The notes under the pieces: generated by a model
Databases searched by the model: none
Seen by the model: only the letters and a program-made list of their open reading frames with translations
Told to the model about the DNA's origin: nothing
Translations under genes and position numbers: made by a program
Shown: positions 1-11,964 of the stretch, one piece after another
How positions within the stretch are numbered: the first letter of the stretch is position 1
Layout of the letters: each line of letters opens with the position of its first letter
From: Branchinecta lynchi
Taxonomy: Eukaryota > Arthropoda > Branchiopoda > Anostraca > Branchinectidae
DNA length: 64,000 nucleotides
Assembly: GCA_023053575.1 (NCBI GenBank)
Contig: JAKZAP010000022.1
Span: 14,302,518 to 14,366,517, forward strand
Direction: 5' to 3'

Positions 1-529
1 TGGATTTCATGTATGGTGCATGGATTTCAGTATACAGTGCATACATAAGAAACACAGTTTCTGTCATGACAACTGAGCACCAGCTCGGACAGGGCTGAAA
101 ATATTACCATGAATTAGAGAAACCAAAGACAATCCTTTATATATTTTTCACAACAAAAACAAAAGGGCTCGGCTGATGACAGATGTGAAAAACCTCATTT
201 CCTTTTCTACATAGTCAAGAGTTTTGCATGCAAATTGTCCTCTGCCTCAGCTTTTTCTACCTAGCAGCCAACCAGAATATTGGCTCTTGGGGAATAGATA
301 GGGAAAATACATGGAAAATAGATAGGGTGCTGTTAGGTTTTTCATCTCCATCATCATTAGAGCCCTTTTGTTTTTCTTGTGAAAAATATGCAAAGGATTG
401 TCTTTGATTTCTCTAATTCACAGTAGTAATTTCAGCCCTGTCCGAGTGGGTGCTCAGTTGTGATGACAGAAACTGTGTTTTCTCTGTATGCACTGTAAAC
501 TGAAATCCATGCACCATACATGAAATCCA
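1..529. mobile_element. Long fold-back element at the window start
   Basis: The first ~172 bases recur inverted at about 361-529: TGGATTTCATGTATGGTGCA against TGCACCATACATGAAATCCA. The arms also share CAGTTTCTGTCATGACAACTG and GGCTGAAAATATTAC-type words. The loop is about 190 bp. It may start before the window. Confidence 0.8.
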
Positions 530-542
530 AGGTACAGTGCTT

Positions 543-577
543 GAACGTCTAGCACCCAGGCATGGTGCTAGACGTTT
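543..577. repeat. Short perfect hairpin
   Basis: AACGTCTAGCACC and GGTGCTAGACGTT face each other across an ~8-base loop, just after the fold-back element. No transcription context is visible, so it should not be read as a terminator. Confidence 0.6.
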
Positions 578-1035
578 GAGCACCGTGCCTGAAATGGGGC
601 TAGTGTACTAGACTGGGTACTTGGAAAAATATGAAAGCAAATTGTATGATTGTTAGAAAGAAACATGAATTCAATATAAGAAAAACATTTAGTGTTTTAA
701 ACAGAGAAAATCTTTGTCTTTTTGGCTTACATTGACGTCGACTCTCTTGTACTGTAACAACGCCGGATGCCGTGATTCTATTTCCATCACAACAGTGCCT
801 ACATATCTGAATTTAGAAAGATTTATTAGTGAATATGATTTTAAACACACATCTTCCAACAGGCTTAAGTATTTTAGACAGGTTGTGGCGCATCTAAGGC
901 ACATCTAACCTAGGAAACTAACTCTGTCGGGTGCTGACCGGACTAGAAACTGACGGAAATAGTATAGGCTCCAGTATGTTGTAATCGCCTACCATGGTAG
1001 GTTTCCTCTGATCTAGCTCGACATAACTGATAGCG

Positions 1036-1263
1036 TGCTATCTGTGGGGGTTCTGTCAATCTGGCTGCTCTAGTGATCTCCTGAGCAGGAGGTTTGCCTC
1101 ATTTTTGCAGTCATAAGATCTCTTAGGCCTTCCCAACCTCCCCAGATAGAGGTTTGGCAGTTTTAGGAGATTGTAAGACTGATCATTTGACAGCAAAATG
1201 GAGGCAAGTCTTCAGCTCAGGATAACACTAGATCAGCCAGATTGGCAGAAACCCACAGGTAGC
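1036..1263. mobile_element. Fold-back MITE
   Basis: GCTATCTGTGGG, CAATCTGGCTG, CTCTAGTGATCTCCTGAGC and TTTGCCTCATTTTTGC (1036-1110) are inverted at about 1190-1263 (GCAAAATGGAGGCAAG, CTCAGGATAACACTAGATC, CCACAGGTAGC). Imperfect arms of about 75 bp. Confidence 0.7.
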
Positions 1264-1584
1264 TGGTTATGTAAATACTAGGACACACCTCAGCTTCAGG
1301 AGATTGCTTGAGAGCCAGGTCAGAGGGATCCTCCAAGGTAGGCAATAAGTACAGTGATAAGGTCAAGACAAACCTCCAAGGTATGAGGCTGCAAGAATGC
1401 TGGTTAATGAGTATCTCTCCTGTAGTGGTCTGTTACTTTGTCAAATTCAAAGTCTTTCAGTACTCTCTCTTCAATGTTGAACTGAACAGGACTGAGATTT
1501 GGCGGTCCAGTAACCCAGCAGTAACCCCATTTACTCACTCGAACAGACTTGAAGACCAGATTAAATTGTGGTACTTTGTCGCAG

Positions 1585-2095
1585 TGCAGGAATATAGAGA
1601 TTGCACCCTACCTGAAAAAAAACGGATATTGCTACATCATCATCAGGGAGAGCATAACACAAAAATTCAATGTTAGGAGGTATAGGACTTATGACTTTGA
1701 GACTGAATAACCGGCATTTGGTAACCATTCTGAGCCAAAACTTTCACAAAAGAATTTTCCTTATAATGAGGATTTGAAGGCTTCAAAGTTTGTAAACAAA
1801 GACAGAGTCTCGCATACTATTGGTCATTTATGATGTGTTTTTTTAAATTCGACCAATAGGAAGCACAAGTCCTTTTTGTATGGAAAGTTTGAAGTCGTCA
1901 GTATCCCATTTCTGATCAAAATTTCCAAAACTGTAATTGTAAAATTAAGGAAGAACCAGCAAACTATTTTCAACCATTTCGGGGCTCAGAACAGTTATTG
2001 AAGGTCGATAAATCAGTCTCCAAGTCTGAAGTCCTATACCTCTCAATGTTAAATTACTCCTTTTTTCGTCAGGAATGCTGCAATCTCTATAGCCG
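1585..2095. mobile_element. Palindromic element with AGGTATAGGACTT arms (copy 1)
   Basis: GAGATTGCACCCTACC, GTTAGGAGGTATAGGACTTA and GGCTTCAAAGTTTGTAAACA on the left face AAGTTTGAAGTCG, AGTCCTATACCTCTCAATG and GCTGCAATCTCTATA on the right. The centre is at about 1835 (ATTGGTCATTTATGATG/CGACCAATAGG). About 510 bp. Confidence 0.7.
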
Positions 2096-2171
2096 GGTCG
2101 GTTTTCAGTGAATGAACATCTTCTTACCTCTATGAGCTGTACTTGTATGGTTGAAATTTGGCAACTAGGAT

Positions 2172-2913
2172 CAGTCTACCACAAACCCCTGATTTTCGGA
2201 TGCTACCCTCTGCCAAACGCTGGATACTTGTTGTACCTTAAATCCCTAACCCTGAATTACCCTACTACAGTTGAGTCTTGATTGGTTGATTTCTGAATAT
2301 TGTCAATATTTTATTTGGTTAGAGTATCCAGGATTTTGCATAGTATATCCAGCATCAGGCGTAGGGCATGCCAAACCTAAGATATACCAGCATTAGCTGT
2401 AGGGTACGCCAAGTGCTAGAATGAATATGCAACAATGGGCTTTCTTCAGTCTGTCTTCAGTAGGTTAGTAAACTAACAGTCTGGACTTGAACATTTCCTG
2501 AGAGAAACTGGAGCCATCATATGTTAGCCATTAAAAGGCATGCTTTTGTTGAAATTCAAATGCTCCGTGTTGGGATGAACTTTCTCTTGAAGGTCCAACA
2601 GTGCATATTCTGAAAGTCGCTTATATAGCAGTCTACTGTATACCCCTGATTTGTATGCGTAGCGTTAGATACACCATGTGTAAATGCTGGGCATTCTAAC
2701 CCAGTAAAGTATGGATCATCTGAGAGAAGCTCAGAAATCAACCAAACAGAATTTGTTCTGGTAGAGTAGGTCAGCGTTAGAGACTTTTGAGTACCAACAG
2801 GTATCTAGCATTTGGCATAGGGTATCCAGCGTTAGCTGTAGGGTATGCCAAATACTCACCTGTTTGGCATAGGATGTCGAAAAATCAGGGGTTTGTGGTA
2901 GACTCTACTATAG
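2172..2913. mobile_element. Element with 60-bp inverted ends (CAGTCTACCACAAACCCCTG)
   Basis: CAGTCTACCACAAACCCCTGATTTTCGG at 2174-2201 is inverted at 2884-2913, and an inner AAACGCTGGATAC/GTATCCAGCGTT pair supports the arms. The inside has repeated AGCATTAGCTGTAGGGTACGCC phrases (2342-2412 and 2838-2870). The phrase GTTTGGCGTAGC/GGTATTTGTGGTAGA at 61050-61090 suggests a distant relative. Confidence 0.65.
2500..2635 (+). repeat. Dispersed 130-bp repeat (copy 1 of 3)
   Basis: ATTTCCTGAG, GTTGAAATTCAAATGCTCCG and GTGCATATTCTGAAAGTC recur with the same spacing at 23705-23835 and 62530-62660. It sits inside the element at 2172-2913. Confidence 0.6.
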
Positions 2914-3256
2914 CATAGAATGAAAAAATCCCTTAGCAGCGGGAACATTTTTCTGTATGTTCAAATTCAAGATAATTTGTTAGTTCAAGTTCAACCGCAA
3001 AATAATGTTGTCCAAAGCATTACAACATTTTTGGACCATTTTTGGATTACAAAGTATTCCTGTAGAAGAAAAGAATATTAAAAAAGGAACAGGGATGTAA
3101 TTAAAAGAATAAGATTTATTCTTTTTGTCAAAAGAACTTGGCTTATCATACTCATGACAACTTTAGAGGAAAAAAAATAAACCAAGCTATTTCAGTATTT
3201 TCAAAATTAAGAAGCATACCTCGTAGTCAGGGGCGTCGCAAGTGCATTTTCGGTGT

Positions 3257-3286
<30 letters not shown>
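3257..3286 (+). repeat. Run of 30 G
   Basis: Uninterrupted G homopolymer following CAGGGGCGTCGCAAGTG (3228-3244), which resembles the end of the CAGGGGCGT hAT-type elements. A matching right end was not found. Confidence 0.8.
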
Positions 3287-3287
<1 letters not shown>

Positions 3288-3949
3288 GCAGAGCCAAAAT
3301 TTTACCGAATCTTCCAAAAATTTTACCAAATCCTAGAACTAAGAATTCGAGCTTTAAATTATGGAACAGAAACGATTACGTAAGAAGAGTAACAATAAAA
3401 GGCAGCATGAACGTCGATAAGACAACTATTAGGAACTTTTGACCAAGCCCACAAATTTTCAAATCCATTTTTTTTTTTTTTAACTGCTTCTCATACAAAT
3501 TCTATAATTTACCGTTAATTGAATACCGAGACTCTAAGACGTTCCAGAATCCGGATGGAGCGACGTTCCGGCAGCAGTAGCAACTGTAGTATAGTCAATG
3601 TACTACCTAAGATCACATAAAGTGAGCGCCGTAGGCGAATCTTTTTTTTATTTTTCCTGCCAAATTTAATTTCCATCCAAATTCTAGCTTTTAATGTTCC
3701 GAAATCTCGATCCTGAAACTGGCTTAAAACCCCCGTCAAATGACGCGCCCTTCCACAAAATAGAGAATATTACGAAAAGTGCTGCAGGCGGAATTTTCGA
3801 AATATGTATGATTAGATATTCTTTTTGGGATCCAAAATAAAAGTAAGGACTATCGATGATATCATAGATCATCCGTTTTGTCTGCGACCAGTGCTTCACT
3901 CGACCTGTTCTGAGTTTCGAGGTTCGTGGTAACTTCCGAATCTCGGCAA

Positions 3950-4440
3950 TTACAACGAATAAGTTACCGAATCCCAGTTATTATACCGAATAAGTTTAGA
4001 CCGATAGCGTGTTCGCGATTCTGTATAACTACCGTATCCCGGTTATTATACCGAATTGTTTTGGTATCGAAAGACTACCGAACAATATTCATATTCCGTA
4101 TACTTTCGTCGAAACTGAAACAAAGTCAGGATTCATGGTTAACTTCCTAATCCTGGAAATTATACTGATGAAATTACCGAATCCCAATCATGATACCGGA
4201 TAATTTCGAACCAATAGCTTATTCGGGAGTCTGTGTAACTATGGAATCTCCATAAATATACCGAATAGTTCCGGCATCGAAAAATTACCTAATGATTTCA
4301 GTAAATTCATTCACCAAATTCGTGATAACTACCGAATACTGGCAATTATACCGAATCCCGATCATTATACCGAAGAGGTTTGTACAGATAGCCTATTTAG
4401 GATTCTGTATAACTACCGAATTCCTGTAAATAAAAAAAAT
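3950..4440. repeat. Degenerate tandem repeat, units of about 180-210 bp
   Basis: The phrase ATACCGAATAAGTTTAGACC then TTCTGTATAACTACCG recurs in worn form near 3981, 4191 and 4367. The whole tract is saturated with ACCGAAT and TTATACCG words. No gene. Confidence 0.65.
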
Positions 4441-4655
4441 ACCGGACAATTTTAGTAAAATTTTATGCCTCCGGTCCAAAATTTTACAGAATCTCAAAAA
4501 GGTGGGGTGAATGAAACTTGTGGGTGAACCCACAAGTTCAGGTATTTTTGACTTGGCTTTAAACAGTGTTCCCATGAAAAAAATAAAACAAATTTACTGA
4601 ACAACACTGCCTTGCAAGCTCTTTGCTGACTCTATTTGCATTTTCTTCCTCTTAA

Positions 4656-4918
4656 CAATTGTACCGTGCTCTTCAAAACTGTGCTAACTACATTTTCATA
4701 ATTTTTGTGCCCAGTTTTGTGTATGCCATCTGCATGAAGAAAGTAGGAACTCGGAAAGTTAAAATTAATCTACCTGTTAGGTGGTGCTCATGTCGTCATC
4801 TAACACTTAGCACAATTTAACAGAATACCAAATCAGCTATGTTCTTTCCAATGGTATAGTTAACTCAATTTTTAACAAATTTTCCGTTAGCACAGTTTTG
4901 AAGAACACGGTACAATTG
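4656..4918. mobile_element. MITE with 33-bp inverted ends
   Basis: CAATTGTACCGTGCTCTTCA onward (4656-4688) is repeated inverted at 4886-4918 with one mismatch. 263 bp total. No clear target duplication. Confidence 0.8.
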
Positions 4919-5029
4919 CTAGCCTATAAGATGCATTATAATACATAAGTATTCAGTTCCACGGGAAGAATGAAAATGGACAATAATCTTTCCATATTTT
5001 GGAAGTCCTGGTTTTCGTTATATTATGAA

Positions 5030-6240
5030 GGTCTGTCGGTCCGTCAGGCTACTTCCGGGTACGGGTACTTCCGGTCAGGGTACTTCCAGAAGTGGTAGGA
5101 CGTGAAACTTGACAGGCATATTAAGGACACTACCAAACTAACTTGAAATTGTCACTTTCCTGATTCGACCACCAAGGGGGGAGTGGAGGGAGTGGGAATC
5201 CGGAATATTGACGTATTTTTTACTTTTGAACGGGAATCGGATCTTAATGAAACTTGATATTTGGAAAGACCTCCTGTCTCAGATGTCATACTTCAAGTCC
5301 GGAATGGATCCGGTGACTTTGGGGGGAGTTGGCGGGGTGGAACCGGAAATCGTGTGTTATGTTCAGAGTGAATATATCTGGATGAAACTTGGTTGGAAGA
5401 ACAAGCACAAGTCCCAGATACATAGTTGACAAGACCAGATTGGATTCGAGCACTGTGGGGGGGGGGGATTTGGAGATAGGGTTCCAGAATTCCGGTGATC
5501 CCGAATTAAGAGGCTTATACATGTGCTAGGACGATGAAACTTGGCAGGCATATTAGCGACGCGACCAAACAGCTTGGAAATAGTCACTTCCCCGATCCGA
5601 CGACCTTGGGGGGGAGTGAATCCGAAATATTGACGTATTTATAGCTTTTGAACGGGGAATCGGATCTTAATGGAACTTGATATTTGGAAAGACCTCGTGT
5701 CTCAGATGTCACACTTAAATCGTGTGACATGTTCAGAGTGGAAGGATCGGGATGAAACTTGGTGGGAAGAAGAAGCACAAGCCCTAGATACATAGTTGAC
5801 AAGACCGGACCGGATCTGAGCACTGTGTGGGGAGTTGGAGGGAGGGTTCCGGATTTCCGTTGATCCCGACTTAAGATTCTTACATATGTGCTAGGACGAT
5901 GAAACTTGGCTTGAACATCAGAGACTTGACAGGATTGGCTTAGAAATTGTCACTTCCCAGGTCCGACCATCGCATAAAGTACTCATCTTAACCGTAAAGT
6001 ACAAAAAATACTTTTAAGCAAAACCTACATTTTCATGATGCCAATGAGCCCAGGATAATTTTTGCCTCAAGGGTTTTGATTGCAGATGAATTTCTAGCGC
6101 CCTTAAAGTGCGCATCATGACAACCAAGTGCAAAAATTACCAAACGATACATTCTCGTGATTTCCAAGGATCCATCGTCATTCCTATTTACCAAGTCTTG
6201 CAAGTACCATATGAGCTTCTAGCTCTTGTTTCCTAATTTT
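5030..6240. repeat. Divergent member of the 280-bp repeat element
   Basis: Starts with GTCTGTCGGTCCGTCAGGC. It has units with AACTTTTGAACGGGAATCGG, GGATGAAACTTGGTTGG and CATAGTTGACAAGACC (near 5040-5950), then unrelated middle sequence, and ends AGTACCATATGAGCTTCTAGCTCTTGTT near 6238, matching the right end at 32168-32198. Three loose units only. Confidence 0.7.
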
Positions 6241-6244
6241 ATAA

Positions 6245-6655
6245 TCACAGCTTTATAGAAAAGTTTGATCAGAAATGAGAGTTTGAAGGCTTGAATCTTT
6301 CACCACAAAAACGAATAATGCGTCCTATTGGTTGGTTTTTGAATGACATGTCATAACCGACCAATATGATTCGAGACTCTGTTTTTTGTGTTCAAACTTT
6401 GAAGCCTTCAAGCTCTTACTTCCATGGAAACTCTTTTGCAAAAATAGAATTATACGATTATGGAATAGCCCAATTAACATTCCTGCAAGTCCTACGCTCA
6501 GAAAGATGGTCGAACGCAGATAATTTAATTTCAAAGTTTAAAGTCCGATACCTCCCAATCTTAATTTGTTTTTGTTATGTTCCGGTGATGATGGCGTAGC
6601 AATATCCGTTTTCATCGGGTAGGGTGCAATCTCTCTATGCCGTTTAAGAGCATCC
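6245..6655. mobile_element. Palindromic element with AGGTATAGGACTT arms (copy 2)
   Basis: Reverse complement of the 1585-1835 half: GAGACTCTGT, CAAACTTTGAAGCCTTCAAG, AAGTCCGATACCTCCCAATC, GTAGCAATATCCGTTTTC and TAGGGTGCAATCTCT in the same order. The left arm is short (6270-6330). Confidence 0.7.
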
Positions 6656-6699
6656 GAACCAGTTCAGTTTCGTTCAAGCTTGATCAACAATAAATTTTC

Positions 6700-7480
6700 T
6701 TCGTGCTAATCTTCTTATCAGATTTATGATGGTCATACTAGATGGTCAAGTTCCATACATCGGAGGAATGAATGGATTGCTAGTATGGCACGTTTTTCAG
6801 CGTCTCTTGGTTGTGGTGGTTGTTTGATGAAGGAGGAGGTGGTTTTCTCAAGTCTGAGTGATGCAAATGTTTTTTAGACCTGTTGTGTCTCATTTCTTCT
6901 TGGTAGGTTGAAGGTTAGGCCTTTAGAGTCGTGTATAACAAGGATGGTAAAATATGTTAATTTTGTATTAATTTGCTCTATATGACAAACAAACAAAGAA
7001 GCTCAAGTCATGTAGGCATAGAACGGAATCTTTTTGTTGGTGTAAGCTGATACTATCTTTCAGTATCAGAAAAGGGGAAAGGAAATGAGAAAAGGAACGA
7101 AAAAGTGTCCCGCGGAACCATAACTTTACAGCTGAACAGTTTAGATGGATTGGGAATTCATTGTGGTAAAACAGTTGTAGATATTTACAATATGGTATTA
7201 TAGACCCACGTGTTGCCAGTTGAAGCTGTTATGGGGTGTCGTGCTTGTTCCTGGAATCCCTGGACCCATTTAACAGCCTTTATCCAGCCATCAAGTAATA
7301 GTTTGAGCAATACTTTACCTGTTTATTTGATTTAAAACCGTGTCTTGTGCTTTTCTCCCAATTCTTTTCTTTTCATCCGTAATTACTCAGTAATAGTTTA
7401 TGTAAAGATTGGTAATAAACTTTAGTTCATTCACTTGTAGGCCTGACCTCTGGAACTGGAAGATATTCATGTGTCTAACA
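6700..7480. other. Unassigned intergenic stretch
   Basis: No open frame, repeat partner or splice-bounded exon that I can support. Ends at the hAT-like element's target duplication. Confidence 0.5.
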
Positions 7481-8099
7481 TTGTCTGTGTTTGCGCACAG
7501 TGTTGGGAATTAATTGTCAAACTGAATTATTAGTCTACTTTGTAGCCTAATTACAAAGTAGGCTACTTAAGTAAAGAATCGTACTACTTGTACTCTACTG
7601 AAAGACAACATTCCCGAAATATTTAATACTGGTACTCAAGTAAAAAAAATATAAGTAGGCTACTTGACGGTACTTAAGTACTCTCGTGACATTGAAAAAT
7701 TCAATTAGTATTACGTTCAGCAGTATTTAATCATCTTCGCCGAATCTCAACGGAGATCAGAAATCCGATAATTATCTCTGCACCAATAAAGCCCTATACA
7801 GAACAGACGCGAGCAATTGGACAAATATATTATTAGAACTTTGAAAGTTCCCATGTTAACTGGATTTCGGTGAATCCGAAACTCGTAGTACCAGATAAAA
7901 ACCCAACATGAGGCCTACTGAATTTCTTGTCTTCATCTGATTTCGTCCTAAGTAGCTTATCGACCAAGCACAGCAGACCAAAAAGGTTGATTCAGAATCT
8001 CAGATTATCGACACTCAAAACCAATTGACCAAGGAATTATAAGCAAATCTCAAAAGTCGTTTTTCCAGGATTAAAAGAAAATTAATGGAGTCTTCAACA

Positions 8100-8800
8100 T
8101 GTCTCTTACCCATAAATCAAATCTTGGCTTGAATGGTTTGTCATGTTGCGTCACTTTTTGGGAATATTGGTTTACGGCTGAATGTCGATAAGTGCGAATA
8201 TCTACATTTTAACGGTTCTCCTTCCCCTGGTCCAAAAGATCGCCAGGTATCTAAGATTCCCCATGTTATTTCTCTTAGATGGCTGGGTATTTCAGTAACG
8301 AGTTCCTTTCCGTCTTTTCGCGGTACTGCACTTATCCACATTAAGCGTAAGTTACAAATAGGGTATGCAAAGATTGCAGCAAATCGGGGCAAATACAGAA
8401 GAACAGCTCTAGCAAAACTTTACGCTTCTTTTTGCCACCCTGCTGTGCTTTTCTCGGTTGGTCTGTTTGATATTTTTGATAAACGGGATCTATCCAGAAT
8501 AAGGATAGATTATTTCCTTTACTGAAAGTTTCTTCTGTATCTGCCCCGGTCTCATAGCAATTCTAAGATCATTAAATCGTACGGAGCTACTGACATTTTG
8601 TCACGGCTGCAAGAATTGCACACTGATTTCCGTCAGAAATCTAGTCTGCGTCTGTTGCCGCATCACCGACTGATTAGACTTTTTTGATTGATAGTTGGAG
8701 GATTATTGTATGTTTTGTATGTTATTATCCTATTGTCTTTTGTTCTTTTCTTTTTTCTATTTATCTCTACTCCACTCTATTCTATACTATTTCTCCTTCT
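8100..8800 (+). pseudogene. LINE reverse transcriptase C-terminal fragment (family A)
   Basis: Reads GLRLNVDKCEYLHFNG and LRWLGISVTSS, the end of a LINE reverse transcriptase, then IRIDYFLY, a TGA where relatives have Cys, and KFLLYLPRS to HHRLIRLF with a natural stop at 8685. The same tail occurs in the copy at 39980-40440, which has Cys at the stop position. It is 5' truncated, dead, and nested in the hAT-like element. Confidence 0.75.
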
Positions 8801-9225
8801 ATACTATTTCGTTCTGGTGTCACTCATGTTCTGCGAAAGAAGGAGATAAAAAAGATGAGATCATGTTATTTTAAATATGCAAAGCACTTGCTCCACTTGT
8901 CGAAATTATGCCATAACCATGCTTTGACGGAGAAGTTCGAAATTCAAGATGCAAGTGTTACCCTTTTGGATGTTTCTTCGTCGCTATCAAAAATCATTGA
9001 CAGCAGAACCCAACCAGCGCAGGACCTTCTACACTGCTTCCTTGCCGACGATTGAAATTAAGTGTCTTGTTGTGTATGTGTATGTGTTTTATTTATTTTC
9101 TTCATTTACTTCGCTTTCTGAAAACGGCGGGTTATAAATAAATTACTTACTTACTTACTTACTCTCCTTTGTTGTAAAACATTTTATGGGTTATAAATAT
9201 ACTTACTTACTTACTTACTAACCCC
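8800..9225 (+). pseudogene. LINE 3' end (family B) with ACTT-repeat tail
   Basis: Encodes LRKKEIKKMRSCYFKYAKHLL to a stop at 9053, then a short 3' UTR ending GGTTATAAATAAATTACTTACTTACTT. A second partial tail follows to 9225. The copy at 56704-57030 (- strand) is nearly identical, and a piece of the same tail is at 13300-13380. Confidence 0.7.
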
Positions 9226-9227
9226 TC

Positions 9228-9475
9228 CCCCACCCCTAAATAGTAAGGCTACGGGACCCATCTGCAAATAACCTGTGCGTTTGACCCCCGAACCTTTAAA
9301 TACAGGGCTCGGGGCCGACCGAGACCGATCTGTACTTTGAGGCAGATGACCCTAACACCAAGTTTGAACATAGCTTACCCAACCCTTTCAAGAGGTATTG
9401 CTCTACCAGACAGACAGACGGGCAGGCACACTTTAACGAAGTCATAGGTTTCTCTTACTACTTTTAGGATCCCTA
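9228..9475. repeat. GGATCC-ended repeat, terminal fragment
   Basis: CCCCTCCCCCACCCCTAAAT, AACACCAAGTTTGAACATA, GACAGACAGACGGGCAGGC and TTTTAGGATCCCTAA occur in the order seen at the end of copies C and D. Nested in the hAT-like element at 7498-10093. Confidence 0.6.
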
Positions 9476-10860
9476 ACACTTGATTTGATGTTTTCCCTCA
9501 CCTGGGATAGTAACGTCAGTCGTTAAATCAGCGTGGTTTTGTTAGAGGGGTTAGAATGTACACAACTCACAGCTTCTATTCCCCAGATGGGGGCTTAAAG
9601 CAGCCAAAGCTGAATGCTGAATCGGAATTTGACATGACAGAAAGAACTTATCGTTCCCCATGAATTTTTCTGCTGGACAGATCCACAGCGGAGTATGAGC
9701 AAAATACACAAAGTAAAATAAAACATAATAACCCAAGTGTTGTCTGTTGAAACTGCGCATCCTTGTGTTAGATTTCCGGTTCCCACCTCCCCCTCCCCAT
9801 GAAAATCGTGGTCAAAGATCATGCATTCTCGGCGACATTACGTCAAATCTCGGCGACAATTCGAGCAAGGTTGAAAGTCGTCCAAAATGAGACTTGATCA
9901 GGCATTTTTCTTTTTCAAAATAAACTGTAATAAACCTGCCTAAGTTCTTAAGTACTGATGTACTTTAAAAAAATTACTTATTACTTAAGTGGATTTTTTT
10001 AAGAGTACTTAATACTTGTACTTGAGTAAAAATTTCATGGAGTACTTGGTACTTGTAATTGAGTAAAAAGTAGAAGTACTTGGCATAACACTGCTTGCGC
10101 ATACATAACTTAGTCTGAGGGATTTTGAAACATGTACTCGCCTTCGTATCGATTGATACGAATCTTATTTCCGGCGTAGCATTTTCTTTTGTTTTTTTTT
10201 TCTCTTACTTCTTACATTTGTGGCTGCGACTCCTCTTTTCAGTGACGTTGCCATTTTATACCGCTTAAAGTCACTTAATTTTTTCTTACAAACTCGACAA
10301 TAGTAGAACAACAACAATAGAACGATTCCAAACTTTTAATTTTTGTAAACCAATTCATTTCTTTCTTTTGCTTGAACTTAAATTTGTCTGCCCTTTTTTT
10401 ACTTATTTGTTCTACTCCGTTGTCGCCCCGTGCCTGTTTAGGATAGGCCCATAAATAAAATTAACAGTTAAATAGTGCGTGGGATGATTATTAAAACTCA
10501 GGTGGTGCATTTTTGGCTAGGTGATATATAAAACTCCAACCACCCACTCACATTTCCACGAGCCCTTGTTTGACTAAGTTTACTCACAAGTCGTTGACCA
10601 GAAATCAAATCATCCAAAACATGAAACGATTTGCTCTGGGTCCATCGTTGAAAAAAAACACTTTATTATTGCTGAATTTTGGCAACATGAACCGCAAACT
10701 GTTTCGTGCCGGAGATGTAACAGGGACCCCGAGACAACCGCCCCCCACCCGGACACCTCGCCGAATTTGTAGGAACTATCTTCTGTCGGACAGTTTCTGA
10801 CGACAACCAAGCAAAGTATCACGGTTCTCTCCCCCTCCGGTTGTAAATAAGGAAATCTCT

Positions 10861-11467
10861 ATACATTAAATAACATTAAAACGAGTTAACCCACACGCCT
10901 GTTTAAACCATGATGTCATCTCTGTGGAAACAGAATAATTCACGGAGAATCTGCGGTCAGGTAGTTTGTTCTGCGGGAGGAAACGAACAGGACGTTTTCT
11001 AGTGGAAACAATGGATAGAAGCCATTTTTTAAGGTCACAGTGCAAGAGCAGTCCTGGTGGTCAGTGCTGCCAAACTGCATGTCTCCAACTTGGATCTGTT
11101 TCTAAGAGGAAAAGGTTCGAGCCCTTGGAATTTCCCGTGGTGATCTCTCGGTTCTAGTGAAATTAAATACATTAAATAACATTAAAACGAGTTAACCCAC
11201 ACGCCTGTTTAAACCATGATGTCATCTCTGTGGAAACAGAATAATTCACGGAGAATCTGCGGTCAGGTAGTTTGTTCTGCGGGAGGAAACGAACAGGACG
11301 TTTTCTAGTGGAAACAATGGATAGAAGCCATTTTTTAAGGTCACAGTGCAAGAGCAGTCCTGGTGGTCAGTGCTGCCAAACTGCATGTCTCCAACTTGGA
11401 TCTGTTTCTAAGAGGAAAAGGTTCGAGCCCTTGGAATTTCCCGTGGTGATCTCTCGGTTCTAGTGAA
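10861..11467. repeat. Perfect 306-bp tandem duplication
   Basis: 10861-11166 is repeated at 11167-11467 with no difference that I can find, starting ATACATTAAATAACATTAAA and ending TCTCGGTTCTAGTGAAA. A 63-codon open frame occurs identically at 10966-11157 and 11272-11463. I do not recognise its product and it need not be translated. Confidence 0.9.
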
Positions 11468-11964
11468 AATTTGCATCGCAGTAATTTTTTTTTTTTTTTT
11501 TTTTACTAAGTTCTGGCCCTACAAGCTGTTTCGTCGGAAGAAGGGCTCTCCAGAAACAGATGGTTGAGGGTGATGTGGTTATAAACAAAGGATCGAACTT
11601 TCATTAACCTTTAGAATTGTGGCAGCATACAGAAACCGACGCAAGAATTCCGCTGATCACATCCTCTCTTACAAAATATTTTTTGTTGTTGCGGGGGGGG
11701 GGGGGAGGGATCATAAGAGTAAGTCCAGGTACTACTTGTCCCCTAAGTTTCTTTTTCACATCCCGGGCGTAACATCATTTCGTTTTCTCTCATAATACAC
11801 TACTTTATTGCTACGACTTCCACCAGGGTCGCAAAACGCTGAAATAAGTCGTCCAGTTACTGGTGATCCTAAGACTAGATTAGTCGGTTAGTACCCTAGC
11901 ATTCGTGGAGAAACTGGATTTACAGCGAGTCATCGCAAACCATTGAAGATCGCGTAGCGCAGGT

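Larger units (their letters stand above)
7498..10093. mobile_element. hAT-like element, 2.6 kb, with 8-bp target duplication
   Basis: The left end CAGTGTTGGGAA (7498) and right end GGCATAACACTG (to 10093) are inverted and of hAT type. The flanks TTTGCGCA (7490-7497) and CTTGCGCA (10094-10101) form an 8-bp target duplication with one mismatch. Sub-terminal regions (7520-7690 and 9940-10085) are full of AGTACTT/AAGTACT/GAGTAAAA motifs facing each other, usual for hAT sub-terminal repeats. No transposase was found inside. The interior holds LINE fragments (8100-9165) and a piece of the GGATCC repeat family (9228-9470), so it is a non-autonomous carrier. Confidence 0.75.

Noticed and set aside
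1308..1676. 122-codon open frame near the left end
   Set aside because: It overlaps the arms of the palindromic element at 1585-2095, and has no recognisable domain or splice context.
3228..4600. A complete CAGGGGCGT hAT-type element starting at 3228
   Set aside because: The left end is plausible but no matching right end or 8-bp duplication was found.
10966..11463. Two identical 63-codon open frames as a duplicated small gene
   Set aside because: Identity is fully explained by the 306-bp DNA duplication; no homology or start context supports translation.
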